From NCBI GenBank assembly GCA_039931865.1, contig JBDTRB010000033.1, positions 1 through 33,241 of the forward strand: a DNA stretch of 33,241 nt. The letters run 5' to 3'. Origin of the DNA: JALYUA01 sp039931865. Its GTDB lineage: Bacteria; Acidobacteriota; Thermoanaerobaculia; UBA5066; Gp7-AA6. Of this stretch, positions 7,578 through 14,316 are shown one piece after another; position 1 is the stretch's first letter; every line of letters begins with the position of its first letter. Made by a program: the position numbers and the translations under genes. Below the pieces are notes generated by a model, which was given only the letters and a program-made list of their open reading frames with translations, did no database searches and was not told the origin of the DNA.

Positions 7578-7850
7578 GTGACCAGACGTCTGACTCTCGT
7601 TTCCGCCGAGGAGCGCACCGCGGGCGGCGAGAAGCCCGAGGAGCGGCGCAAGGCCCAGCGGCGTCTCTCGATCGGCCGCCGTTTGAACGAGCGGCGGAAT
7701 CCGGAAACGCCGGCGGAGCTCGATGCGGAGAACCAGCGTCGCCCCAACGAGAGGCGCGGGTTGTCATCGCGCCGCCGGTTGCTCGACCGCCGTTCCGGGA
7801 TCCGTCTCCTCGACCTGACGAACATCGACCTGTCCGAGCTCGACTCGTAG
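7578..7850 (+). CDS. Small Arg/Glu-rich hypothetical protein
   Basis: A 90-residue, extremely charged protein. The central part is a run of R-R spaced motifs (ERRKAQRRLSIGRR, LNERRN, QRRPNERRG, SSRRRLLDRRSG), which would form a charged helix or disordered segment. It ends with a hydrophobic-acidic tail, IRLLDLTNIDLSELDS, that could be an interaction motif. I recognise no family; RR-repeat segments of this kind also occur as linkers beside PilZ or receiver domains. The GTG start is supported by the TATGAT box six bases before it; the frame is open upstream, but that part is antisense to the amidohydrolase. It is followed by short heptamer-like repeats. Confidence 0.6.
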   Translation: MTRRLTLVSAEERTAGGEKPEERRKAQRRLSIGRRLNERRNPETPAELDAENQRRPNERRGLSSRRRLLDRRSGIRLLDLTNIDLSELDS

Positions 7851-7852
7851 AC

Positions 7853-7894
7853 CTTAGGCGTTAGGGGTTAGGGCGGGAATCGGGAATCGGGAGC
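7853..7894 (+). repeat. Degenerate heptamer repeats (TTAGGGG-like, GGGAATC)
   Basis: Three TTAGG-type heptamers (TTAGGCG, TTAGGGG, TTAGGGC) are followed by two GGGAATC units. A CCTGACCCCTCACC stretch lies at about 7926-7939, reaching into the stop of the next gene. A similar heptamer block occurs at 12531-12682. Confidence 0.6.
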
Positions 7895-7934
7895 GAGACG
7901 GCCGCGGTACTCCGCGGTCAACTCGCCTGACCCC

Positions 7935-8666
7935 TCACCGGAAAGCTCTGGCGGCCCAGTCTTCGAGCGCTTTCCGGTCCTGGCCTTTCAGCCGGCCGGC
8001 CATCCGCGGAGCGTGTGACGCGACCACCGAGGCGTCGTCGAACGGCATTTGCCCGTACATCTTCCCGCCGGGCTCGTGGCAGGGCGTGCATCGCGAGACC
8101 AGGATCGGTCGGACGCCCGACTGAAATGCCGCGAGCGATGCGGGCGCCAGGGCAGGCGCTTCCGCGGATTCGGAGGACGACGACGGGGCCGCCGGCCCGG
8201 GCGGCGTTGCGGCGCCGCGCTCGCTCGCCTCGCGCCGCAGGAATCCGCCCGGGTGCCCGCCGCGGCCGCATGAGGAATCTCCCGGATGCGTGAAGTGGAC
8301 GATGTCGCGCCCTGAAGGGGGATGCACGTACTCTCCCTTCAACGCGACGCGATCTCCGGGCGCGAGATCGACCCACACGCCGCCGCAGGTCAGGTCGTGG
8401 ACGACGTGGACGGGACGACGGACGTCGAACGCGATCCGGAAGTCCCCGCGGGAGCCGGCGGGCTGGACTGAGAGCAGCAGGACGTCGAGCTCCTCGAAGG
8501 ACCGGCCGTTCCGATGGCGGGTGCGCACCGGCGGCGTCTCCACCCGGGCGATCGCGGTCACCTCTTCATGCGGGTTCCCGTGCTGCGGCCTCCGGCGCGC
8601 CGAGGAGATGGCGGGCAATGCGAGAAGGCCGGCGAGAAGAATCCAGGCCGCGCGCCGGACAGGCAT
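7935..8666 (-). CDS. Exported DUF3465-like domain fused to a single-heme cytochrome c segment
   Basis: A 243-residue exported protein (signal peptide ending PAISSA). Residues 30-145 resemble DUF3465: HEEVTAIARV, a conserved His/Cys segment HDLTCGG, GDRVALKGEY, DIVHFTHPG and GGHPGGFL. A Pro/Ser/Ala linker (about 150-180) leads to a C-terminal cytochrome c segment: GVRPILVSRCTPCHEPGG (heme ligands Cys193, Cys196, His197), with Met residues in GKMYGQMPFDD as possible sixth ligands. The C-terminal part resembles planctomycete-type cytochrome c tails that occur at the end of larger proteins. Electron transfer in the periplasm is likely. The ATG lies five bases after a TATACT box on its strand. The fusion is unusual to me. 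Confidence 0.75.
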   Translation of the reverse strand: MPVRRAAWILLAGLLALPAISSARRRPQHGNPHEEVTAIARVETPPVRTRHRNGRSFEELDVLLLSVQPAGSRGDFRIAFDVRRPVHVVHDLTCGGVWVDLAPGDRVALKGEYVHPPSGRDIVHFTHPGDSSCGRGGHPGGFLRREASERGAATPPGPAAPSSSSESAEAPALAPASLAAFQSGVRPILVSRCTPCHEPGGKMYGQMPFDDASVVASHAPRMAGRLKGQDRKALEDWAARAFR

Positions 8667-8671
8667 GAGGA

Positions 8672-8677
8672 AGTATA
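8672..8677 (-). promoter_or_regulatory. -10 box of a near-leaderless promoter (DUF3465/cytochrome c gene)
   Basis: On the minus strand TATACT precedes the ATG at 8666 by five bases. There is no room for a normal ribosome binding site. Confidence 0.4.
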
Positions 8678-8724
8678 GCCAGAGGAAACCGCCGGAGCGC
8701 CGGGCCTCTCCCGGCTGCGCTTGA

Positions 8725-8730
8725 TACCGT
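8725..8730 (+). promoter_or_regulatory. -10 box of a probable leaderless promoter (glycerol kinase)
   Basis: TACCGT, then TGTCGC, then GTG at 8737. The six-base spacing matches the other leaderless candidates and decides the GTG start. Confidence 0.45.
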
Positions 8731-8736
8731 TGTCGC

Positions 8737-10242
8737 GTGCCCGATGTGCTCGCCGCGATCGACCAGGGAACGACCGGCACCCGCTGCTTCCTGTTCGATC
8801 TCGCGGGTCGCGTGATCTCGTCGGCTTACCGGGAGCACCGGCAGATCTTCCCGGCCCCGGGGTGGGTCGAGCACGACGCCGTAGAGATCCGCGACAACGT
8901 CGATCGGGTCGTCGCGGAGGCGCTCGCCGGCGCGCCCGGGTGTTGCGTCCTCGGCATCGGGGTGACCAACCAGCGGGAGACCGTCGTCGCGTGGGATGCC
9001 GCAACCGGCGAACCGATCGCCAACGCGATCGTCTGGCAGGACACGCGAACCGACCGCGACTGCCGCGAGTTGATCGAGAGCGGAATCGAGGAGCGGGTCC
9101 GCGCGCGCACGGGACTTCCGATCCGGACTTATTTTTCCGCCACGAAGATGCGCTGGATTCTCGCCGAGGTGGCCGATGCGGAGAGACTGGCGGGCCTCGG
9201 ACGGCTGCGCCTCGGCACGATCGACGCGTGGGTCATCTGGAACCTGACCGGCGGTTCCTCGGGGGGCGCCCACGTCACCGATCCGACGAACGCGTCGCGG
9301 ACGCTCCTCTGCGCGCTGGATACGCTCGAGTGGGATCCTGAGCTGATCGACCGTTTCGCGGTGCCCGTCGGCGCGCTGCCGCGCATCCGCCCCTCGATTC
9401 CCCCGGAGCCGTATGGCTGGACGTCGCCTTCGGGTGTTTTCGGCGCACGCGTGCCGGTGTGCGGAGACCTGGGCGATCAGCAGGCTGCCCTGTTCGGCCA
9501 GGCCTGCTTCGCGCCGGGCGAAGCGAAGAACACGTACGGGACCGGGTCGTTCCTGCTGCAGCACACGGGCGATTCCCCGGTCGCGAGCCGCTTCGGCCTT
9601 CTCACGACCGCCGCGGGCGCGCCGACGGGAGTTCGCGCGTACGCGCTCGAGGGCTCGGCTGCCGTCACGGGATCCGCGGTCCAGTGGTTGCGCGACGGAC
9701 TCGGGATGATCGCGAGCGCGGCGGAGACGGAACCGCTCGCCCAATCGGTGCCAGACACCGGAGGGGTGTATTTCGTTCCCGCGTTCTCCGGCCTCTTCGC
9801 GCCGCACTGGGACATGAGCGCGCGCGGAACGATCGTGGGCCTCACCCGGTTCGCAACGCGTGCGCATCTGGTGCGCGCGACACTCGAGGCGATCGCGTTC
9901 CAGAGCCGGGAGGTCCTCGAAGCCATGCTCGCCGATACCGGCCGCGCGCCCTCCGAGCTGAAAGTGGACGGGGGCGCGACGAGCAACAATTTTCTGATGC
10001 AGCTTCAGGCGGACGTGCTCGGCGTCCCGGTCGTCCGGCCGGCAATGCTCGAAACGACCGCGCTCGGGGCCGCGCAGGCGGCGGGTCTCGCGATCGGAGT
10101 GTACGGCGCGGTTTCCGACCTTTCGCGGCTCTGGAAGCCCGACCGCCTGTTCGAGCCCGAGTGGACGGCGGACCGGCGGGAAGAGGCTTACCGCGGCTGG
10201 AAGCGGGCGGTCGAGCGCTCCCGCGGCTGGATGGAAACCTGA
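8737..10242 (+). CDS. glpK: Glycerol kinase
   Basis: A 501-residue FGGY-family kinase, the normal length for glycerol kinase, which makes sn-glycerol 3-phosphate from glycerol and ATP in the cytoplasm. The N-terminal phosphate loop AIDQGTTGTRCFLFD, GWVEHDAVEI, the segment GVTNQRETVVAWD and IVWQDTRT are as in GlpK. The C-terminal ATPase half shows GDLGDQQAALFGQ, TYGTGSFLLQHTG, the FGGY-like PAFSGLFAPHWDMSARG and VDGGATSNNFLMQ. The start is GTG, six bases after a TACCGT box. No other glycerol genes adjoin it. Downstream, 400 bases hold only a decayed gene and the promoter of the next gene. It diverges from the cytochrome fusion gene. Confidence 0.96.
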   Translation: MPDVLAAIDQGTTGTRCFLFDLAGRVISSAYREHRQIFPAPGWVEHDAVEIRDNVDRVVAEALAGAPGCCVLGIGVTNQRETVVAWDAATGEPIANAIVWQDTRTDRDCRELIESGIEERVRARTGLPIRTYFSATKMRWILAEVADAERLAGLGRLRLGTIDAWVIWNLTGGSSGGAHVTDPTNASRTLLCALDTLEWDPELIDRFAVPVGALPRIRPSIPPEPYGWTSPSGVFGARVPVCGDLGDQQAALFGQACFAPGEAKNTYGTGSFLLQHTGDSPVASRFGLLTTAAGAPTGVRAYALEGSAAVTGSAVQWLRDGLGMIASAAETEPLAQSVPDTGGVYFVPAFSGLFAPHWDMSARGTIVGLTRFATRAHLVRATLEAIAFQSREVLEAMLADTGRAPSELKVDGGATSNNFLMQLQADVLGVPVVRPAMLETTALGAAQAAGLAIGVYGAVSDLSRLWKPDRLFEPEWTADRREEAYRGWKRAVERSRGWMET

Positions 10243-10245
10243 GAA

Positions 10246-10467
10246 GGGAGGCACCGCTGTTCGTTGGTCATTTCCGCGCCGCGTTCTCCGGCAAACGGGG
10301 AGCGCCCCATCCGGTCGCTCGTCGCGTTTCCGGGCGCCGAATGGGCTTCGTCGGTCGGAACGCTGAAGGCCGTGCACGCCGGAAAGCTCGCCTGAGGAGC
10401 TCTCGCGCTCTGGCTCGTGGTTCCGTGGGGATATTGGATCGACCGGCATCGCACCGCGCGGGCAGGG
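10246..10467 (+). pseudogene. Decayed small membrane-protein gene
   Basis: GGGAGG at 10246-10251 is followed, five bases later, by CTG where an ATG would be expected, and then by an N-terminus in frame: FVGHFRAAFSGKRGAP. About 70 bases on, the frame shifts by one. The new frame reads SLVAFPGAEWASSVGTLKAV and HAGKLA, a TGA (10393-10395), then GALALWLVVPWGYWIDRHR, which looks like a membrane-protein C-terminus. Together these resemble the two ends of a family with an N-terminal GHF-A-A-KR-AP motif and a C-terminal W-IDRHR (DUF4184-like membrane proteins, from memory) with the middle deleted. Lost start, frameshift, stop and deletion all point to decay. Confidence 0.4.
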
Positions 10468-10605
10468 CCGTCGCGACAATCAATTGGCGATGTCCTCATT
10501 GCAGCATTGCAGCGCCCGCTCCGTAAATCTCTGAAAATACGAGCCGGAATGCGGCGGCCCGGCTCAGGATGCATTTCCGGCGCGTCGCCGGCGGTCGCCT
10601 CCGGT

Positions 10606-10611
10606 TATCCT
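10606..10611 (+). promoter_or_regulatory. Probable -10 box of the TPR gene
   Basis: TATCCT lies about 30 bases before the ATG at 10641. Unlike the leaderless genes, GGAGG (10627-10631) follows it, giving a short normal leader. Confidence 0.35.
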
Positions 10612-10640
10612 CTTCCGCACGCTTCCGGAGGACGCATCCC

Positions 10641-11129
10641 ATGCTCGACCCCAAGGAACTGAGTCTCGAGGAACTGATTCGGCGCGGCCGCATCGGGTTG
10701 CGCTCGGGACAGTACGACGTGGCGAACGCCTGCCTGTCGGAGTACTGCGACCGGCAGCTGCGCGACAACCAGCCGATCTCGGGACCCCTCCTCGCCGACT
10801 ACGCCCTCGCGGTCGCCCACACCGGAGATCTGAAAGAGGCCTCGGAGATCTGCCTGTCGGCACTCGCGCACGAACGAAAGAACCCCGACGTGTACGCGGC
10901 GCTCGCGCGGATTCACGGCATGTCGGGCTCACGGAGGAAAGCGGTGGACGCGATCGACCGCGGGCTCGCGCTGTCGCCCCGGCATCCGGGGCTGCTCGCG
11001 GTGCAGCAGGATCTCGGAGTCCGCCGGCCGCCGCCGATCCCGTTTCTGCCCCGCGACAACCGGTGGAACGTCTGGCTCGGCCGCGTCATGGGCCGGGTCC
11101 GTCCGCGCCGCGGGGCGAGGGTGGCCTAG
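10641..11129 (+). CDS. Tetratricopeptide-repeat protein
   Basis: A 162-residue cytoplasmic protein. Residues 10-120 form about three TPR-like helix pairs: LIRRGRIGLRSGQYDVANACL, then YALAVAHTGDLKEASEICLSAL, then AALARIHGMSGSRRKAVDAIDRGLALSPRHPG. The last repeat has the standard alternation of small and aromatic residues. The C-terminal 35 residues are Pro/Arg-rich (RRPPPIPFLP, GRVRPRRGARVA). TPR proteins act as protein-binding scaffolds; the partner is unknown. GGAGG lies nine bases before the ATG, and a TATCCT box lies further up. Confidence 0.8.
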   Translation: MLDPKELSLEELIRRGRIGLRSGQYDVANACLSEYCDRQLRDNQPISGPLLADYALAVAHTGDLKEASEICLSALAHERKNPDVYAALARIHGMSGSRRKAVDAIDRGLALSPRHPGLLAVQQDLGVRRPPPIPFLPRDNRWNVWLGRVMGRVRPRRGARVA

Positions 11130-11156
11130 GAGCGGGGAGCACCGTCCCGCGGCTCC

Positions 11157-11222
11157 ATTTTCCGCGGCGCGCGTCACACGCGCTACTTCCGGCCGTACGC
11201 GTCCCACGCGCGTCCGGAAAAT
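11157..11222. repeat. 66-bp nested palindrome downstream of the TPR gene
   Basis: Outer arms ATTTTCCG (11157-11164) and CGGAAAAT (11215-11222) enclose two small hairpins, GCGCGT-CAC-ACGCGC (11169-11183) and CGCGT-CCC-ACGCG (11198-11210). The inner 13-mer is identical to the one at 6296-6308. No T-run follows, so a simple intrinsic terminator is unlikely. The rest of the 11130-11317 gap shows nothing else. Confidence 0.6.
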
Positions 11223-11317
11223 GCATCAAAGGATGCGCCTCGAGAAAGAGAAAAAGCGGTTATCAAACCGGCCTGAGCCGCGCGAAGCCAGCAGGAGCCG
11301 CCGCCGTCCTCCCCGAC

Positions 11318-12097
11318 TCAGGGGTTCCCGGGTGTATCCCAGAACCCCACCACGCGCGACAATCGCCCGTCCTCCGCCAGATCCCCGAAATTCATCCCGG
11401 TCGCGAACGCGGACCCATCCGGCCCCTCCGCGCGCCAGGAAAACCTCACATGCCCGTGGCACTGCTCGACCGGGCCCGACCGCACCAGGCGGGCTCCCGG
11501 CGGCGACATCGCGAGCACGGTCTGGATGTGAGCGTCCAGGGCGTCGCGGCCGGTCACCGAAGCGAAGGGATCGCGGAAGGACGGAGCGTCGCTCCAGCTC
11601 TCGTCGAGCAGCTTCGCACGCCGCGCGGGGTCCCGCTCCGACCACGCGGCGAGCGAGGCGTCGGCGATCCGGTCGAGCTTGCCGGAGGACTGATCCACCG
11701 CGACGGACGCGGACAGGCTGGCGAGGAGCGCGCGCCACCCGGCCGAGTGCTCCCGCCGGGCCTTCTCGGACGGAATGCCTTCGTGGCGCAGCCGGACGCG
11801 GGTTCCGCCGGGGACCGCCTCGAAAAGAACCGTGACGCGCGAGCCGGCATCTTCCGGCACCCCGGGCGCGGTCCACGAAAAGACAACGCGTTCGTTCGCG
11901 ACCCATTCGAGGATGCGGCCGGTGGCGGGAGGACCGCCCGGGCCGCCCACGGCGATCTCGCCTCCGGGCGCCGGCGAAATCGCCGAGTCGTGACCCATCC
12001 ACCGCCGGAACCGTTCCGGATCCGAGAACCAGGAGAAGACGCTGTCCGGCCGCGCCGCGATCTCTACTTCCGCTTCGACCATCGTTTCTTCCTTCAC
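11318..12097 (-). CDS. SRPBCC/AHSA1 domain protein fused to a SnoaL-like domain
   Basis: A 259-residue protein with two parts. Residues 5-140 are an SRPBCC (AHSA1-like) fold: VEAEVEIAARPDSVFSWFSDPERFRRWMG, then GGEIAV, a central VFSWTAPG, GSRVTVLFEAVPGGTRVRLRHEGIP and an ending AGWRALLASL. Residues 150-259 look like a SnoaL/NTF2-like cone: LAAWSERDPARRAKLLDESWSD, then FRDPFASVTGRDALDAHI, and late FSWRAEGPDG and FWDTPG. Both folds bind hydrophobic ligands in a cavity. Its ATG overlaps the stop of the ArsR gene by four bases (12094-12097). ArsR plus AHSA1 pairs are common and are usually co-regulated by the ArsR protein. The second domain is an extra. Confidence 0.85.
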   Translation of the reverse strand: MKEETMVEAEVEIAARPDSVFSWFSDPERFRRWMGHDSAISPAPGGEIAVGGPGGPPATGRILEWVANERVVFSWTAPGVPEDAGSRVTVLFEAVPGGTRVRLRHEGIPSEKARREHSAGWRALLASLSASVAVDQSSGKLDRIADASLAAWSERDPARRAKLLDESWSDAPSFRDPFASVTGRDALDAHIQTVLAMSPPGARLVRSGPVEQCHGHVRFSWRAEGPDGSAFATGMNFGDLAEDGRLSRVVGFWDTPGNP

Positions 12098-12492
12098 CGC
12101 TTACTCCTCCGGGAGCCGCGTGCGGCTCCGCCTCCGCCTGCGTTTGTGCGGGAGGAGCCGGCGGCCCTCCGCGCGTTTCCCTTGCGCTTCCCGAGCTCTT
12201 CCCATTCGGCGAGACCCTTCAGAAGCCCGAGCCTGTCCTCCCACATCGACTGAAGAACGGCGGCGAGCGGACCGAGCGCCTCGGTACGAGCGCGATAGAT
12301 CTGACTGCGCCCCTCTCGCCGGCTCTCCACGAGCCCGGCGTCTTTCAAGACGCGGAGGTGCTGCGAGATCGCGCCAAACGTGACGTCGGCGTCGGCCGCA
12401 ATTTCTCCGGCCGTCCGCTCGCCGTCCCGCAGCAGCCGCAGGATGCGCTGCCGCCGCGGCTCGGCGATCGCGCGCAGGACTCGAGTGGACAT
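12094..12492 (-). CDS. ArsR-family winged-helix regulator
   Basis: A 132-residue regulator. The winged helix occupies residues 4-80: ILRLLRDGERTAGEIAADADVTFGAISQHLRVLKDAGLV (recognition helix in GAISQHLRVL) and a wing RREGRSQIYRA. I see no Cys metal ligands near the helix, so it is probably one of the non-metal ArsR proteins paired with SRPBCC partners. The tail is a Lys/Arg/Gly-rich extension of about 35 residues, probably disordered. The ATG lies six bases after a TAAAGT box, with no ribosome binding site. An inverted repeat covering that box (12501-12516) is a good candidate for its own operator. It is coupled to the next gene. Confidence 0.9.
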   Translation of the reverse strand: MSTRVLRAIAEPRRQRILRLLRDGERTAGEIAADADVTFGAISQHLRVLKDAGLVESRREGRSQIYRARTEALGPLAAVLQSMWEDRLGLLKGLAEWEELGKRKGNARRAAGSSRTNAGGGGAARGSRRSKR

Positions 12493-12498
12493 GAAGAT

Positions 12499-12504
12499 AC
12501 TTTA
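12499..12504 (-). promoter_or_regulatory. -10 box of a probable leaderless promoter (ArsR gene)
   Basis: On the minus strand TAAAGT is followed by ATCTTC and the ATG at 12492. The box is overlapped by the inverted repeat at 12501-12516. Confidence 0.5.
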
Positions 12505-12516
12505 GCATGGACTAAA
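12501..12516. promoter_or_regulatory. Candidate ArsR operator TTTAG-N6-CTAAA
   Basis: TTTAG (12501-12505) and CTAAA (12512-12516) form a perfect 5-bp inverted repeat with a 6-base spacer, directly over the -10 box of the ArsR gene. It is an AT-rich island in very GC-rich DNA, which is typical for autoregulatory winged-helix operators. Confidence 0.45.
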
Positions 12517-12530
12517 ATGTCCGAAGGAGC

Positions 12531-12682
12531 GGTGAGGGGTCAGGGGTGAGGGGTGAGGGCGTGAGGGCGCCAGGAACAGAAGGAAGGGGAGCGGCAGGCT
12601 CGGCGGCGAGAGCCAGAGTGCCTGTCTTGTCTGGTCCCTCCTTCGCTTTCGCCTGACCCCTGACCCCTGACCCCTGACCCCC
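12531..12682. repeat. Inverted blocks of heptamer repeats
   Basis: A TGAGGGG/TCAGGGG block (12533-12560) is mirrored by four perfect TGACCCC units (12654-12681) on the same strand, so the two can pair across about 90 bases of unrecognised sequence. The whole gap between the MocR stop and the ArsR promoter is taken up by it. A related degenerate block is at 7853-7894. Confidence 0.7.
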
Positions 12683-12685
12683 GAA

Positions 12686-14227
12686 TCACACGATCACACG
12701 CACGCGCGCGCGCGCCGCGTCTCTCCCGGCGGCGTATTTCTCCCAGGCCCGAGCCAGGCGGTCGACGCCTTCGGCGATCTCCTCGGGCTCGGGGACGAAG
12801 GCGAGCCGCAGGTGATCGGCGAACGTGTTCGTCGGCGAGCAAACGGGGCCCGGCAGCACGGAGACTCCGTGGCGCGAGGCCACCTGGGCGAACTCCGATC
12901 CCTGTCCGCGCGGCAGCCGGACCCAGAGCGTCAATCCTCCCGCCGGCCGCTTCCAGGTCCAGTCGGGGAGACGGCGGGCCAATCCCCGAGCGAGCGCGTC
13001 GAGCCGCTGCTCGACCTGGCGGCGGCGCAGATCCGCGACGGCGGCTCTCTTCTCGAGGAGCTGCACCGCCATCATCTGGCCGGGCAACGAGCTCCCGAGG
13101 TCTTCCATCGCCTTCCTCCGGCCGAGGCGATGCAGGAGCCCCTCCGGCGCGCGGACCCACCCGATCCGCAGCCCGCCCCAGTAGAGCTTCGAGAGGGACG
13201 CGACGGTCAGCACCGTCCCCCGCTTCGCGAACGCCGCGATCGGCGGCGGGGGAGCGGCACCGAGGGACAGGTCGGCGAGCGTGTGGTCCTCGAGGATCGC
13301 GACCCCGCTCTGCTCCGCGAGCCTCGCGATCTCGCGCCGCTGACGTTCGGGAAGGACCGCGCCCGTTGGATTGTGAAACGTGGGCTGGAGGTACAGAAGT
13401 TTCGCGCGCGGACGGCGCAGAGCGGCGGCGATGCGCTCGACCGCGCCGGGTTCGGCGGCAGGAGGGACAGGGGTCATGCGGAGCCGCGCGGACCCGAACA
13501 GGTCAATCGCCCCCGGGTACGTCGGGTCCTCGACGATCACTTCATCTCCGGGCGAGAGCAGGAGGGAGATCACGAGGGCGATCGCCTGCTGCGCCCCGTT
13601 GGTGACGAGGATCTCCTCCTCCCGCGTCGGCAGTCCGCGATCGGAGAGCTGCCGGGCGAGCCCCGCTCGAAGCGCCGGCAATCCGAGCGGCATGTATCCG
13701 TGGTGGCGGGAGAGGGCGGAAAGCTGCCGCCGGCTCCTCGTAAACGCCTCGGCCAGGAACTCCTCCGCGCCGGGAAGATGCGCCGCCACGAACGACACCG
13801 CGCCCGGCGAGTGCTCCTCCGTCAGCGCGCGAAGAACGGGATTGAGCATGCCGTGGCCCGCATCGCCCTCTCCCGCTCCCGGGTCGGTGCGCGCTCGGGA
13901 AAGCCAAGCGCCGCCGTCTTGCGGAAGGACCCGCGTCCCGCTGCCCTGCCGGCTCTCGACGCGCCCTTTCTGCCGCAGCTCTTCGTAGGAGGCGACGATG
14001 GTCGTACGGCTTACGGCGAGTGCGGAGGCGAGCGCGCGTTCGGAGGGAAGCCTGGCGCCCGCGGAAATCTCGCCGCGGTCGAGGAGTCGCGCCAGCGCGG
14101 AGGAGAGCCGCACCGACAGAGTTCCCGGGCCGGAGGCCCACTCTCCCAGCAGAATGGCGAGCCCGGCGGGCTCGAACGACCCGGTTCGGCCAGTCCACTC
14201 AGGCGGCGAAGTGGATCTTGAATTCAT
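12686..14227 (-). CDS. MocR-type regulator (GntR winged helix plus aminotransferase-like domain)
   Basis: A 513-residue MocR/GntR regulator. Residues 25-95 are the winged helix: GEISAGARLPSERALASALA, the recognition helix SRTTIVASYEEL, then GRVESRQGSGTRV. Residues 140-510 are a fold-type I aminotransferase domain: NGAQQAIALVISLL, YLQPTFHNPTGAVLP (PLP-side Asn), ILEDHTLADLS and VASLSKLYWGGLRIGWV with the PLP Lys. These proteins bind PLP and usually control PLP, amine or amino-acid genes, often divergently. Here the divergent neighbour is a branched-chain aminotransferase, the likely target, with repeated AGTGG sites between them. The frame can start further up at TTG 14242, but ATG 14227 is the better start. 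Confidence 0.9.
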   Translation of the reverse strand: MNSRSTSPPEWTGRTGSFEPAGLAILLGEWASGPGTLSVRLSSALARLLDRGEISAGARLPSERALASALAVSRTTIVASYEELRQKGRVESRQGSGTRVLPQDGGAWLSRARTDPGAGEGDAGHGMLNPVLRALTEEHSPGAVSFVAAHLPGAEEFLAEAFTRSRRQLSALSRHHGYMPLGLPALRAGLARQLSDRGLPTREEEILVTNGAQQAIALVISLLLSPGDEVIVEDPTYPGAIDLFGSARLRMTPVPPAAEPGAVERIAAALRRPRAKLLYLQPTFHNPTGAVLPERQRREIARLAEQSGVAILEDHTLADLSLGAAPPPPIAAFAKRGTVLTVASLSKLYWGGLRIGWVRAPEGLLHRLGRRKAMEDLGSSLPGQMMAVQLLEKRAAVADLRRRQVEQRLDALARGLARRLPDWTWKRPAGGLTLWVRLPRGQGSEFAQVASRHGVSVLPGPVCSPTNTFADHLRLAFVPEPEEIAEGVDRLARAWEKYAAGRDAARARVRVIV

Positions 14228-14251
14228 GCCAGTTCGGGGCAAGAGTAAACC

Positions 14252-14292
14252 GGACTGAGAGTGGAGTCAAAGTGGTATCTAGAGTGGACTGA
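14252..14292. promoter_or_regulatory. Direct repeats in the MocR/aminotransferase divergent region
   Basis: AGTGG occurs three times at 14260, 14271 and 14283, eleven and twelve bases apart, about one helical turn. GGACTGA also occurs twice (14252-14258 and 14286-14292). MocR regulators are known to bind direct repeats between themselves and a divergent target, so this is a plausible binding site. A weak TATCT -10-like sequence for the aminotransferase lies within it. Confidence 0.45.
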
Positions 14293-14316
14293 TGAAGGAA
14301 CTGGAGGAAAACGGTC

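Noticed and set aside
10393..10395. Second selenocysteine codon
   Set aside because: This TGA lies in a frameshifted, deleted remnant and replaces a position with no Cys context.
8566..10479. Minus-strand open frame of 637 codons
   Set aside because: Antisense to glycerol kinase; its composition is that of a shadow frame.
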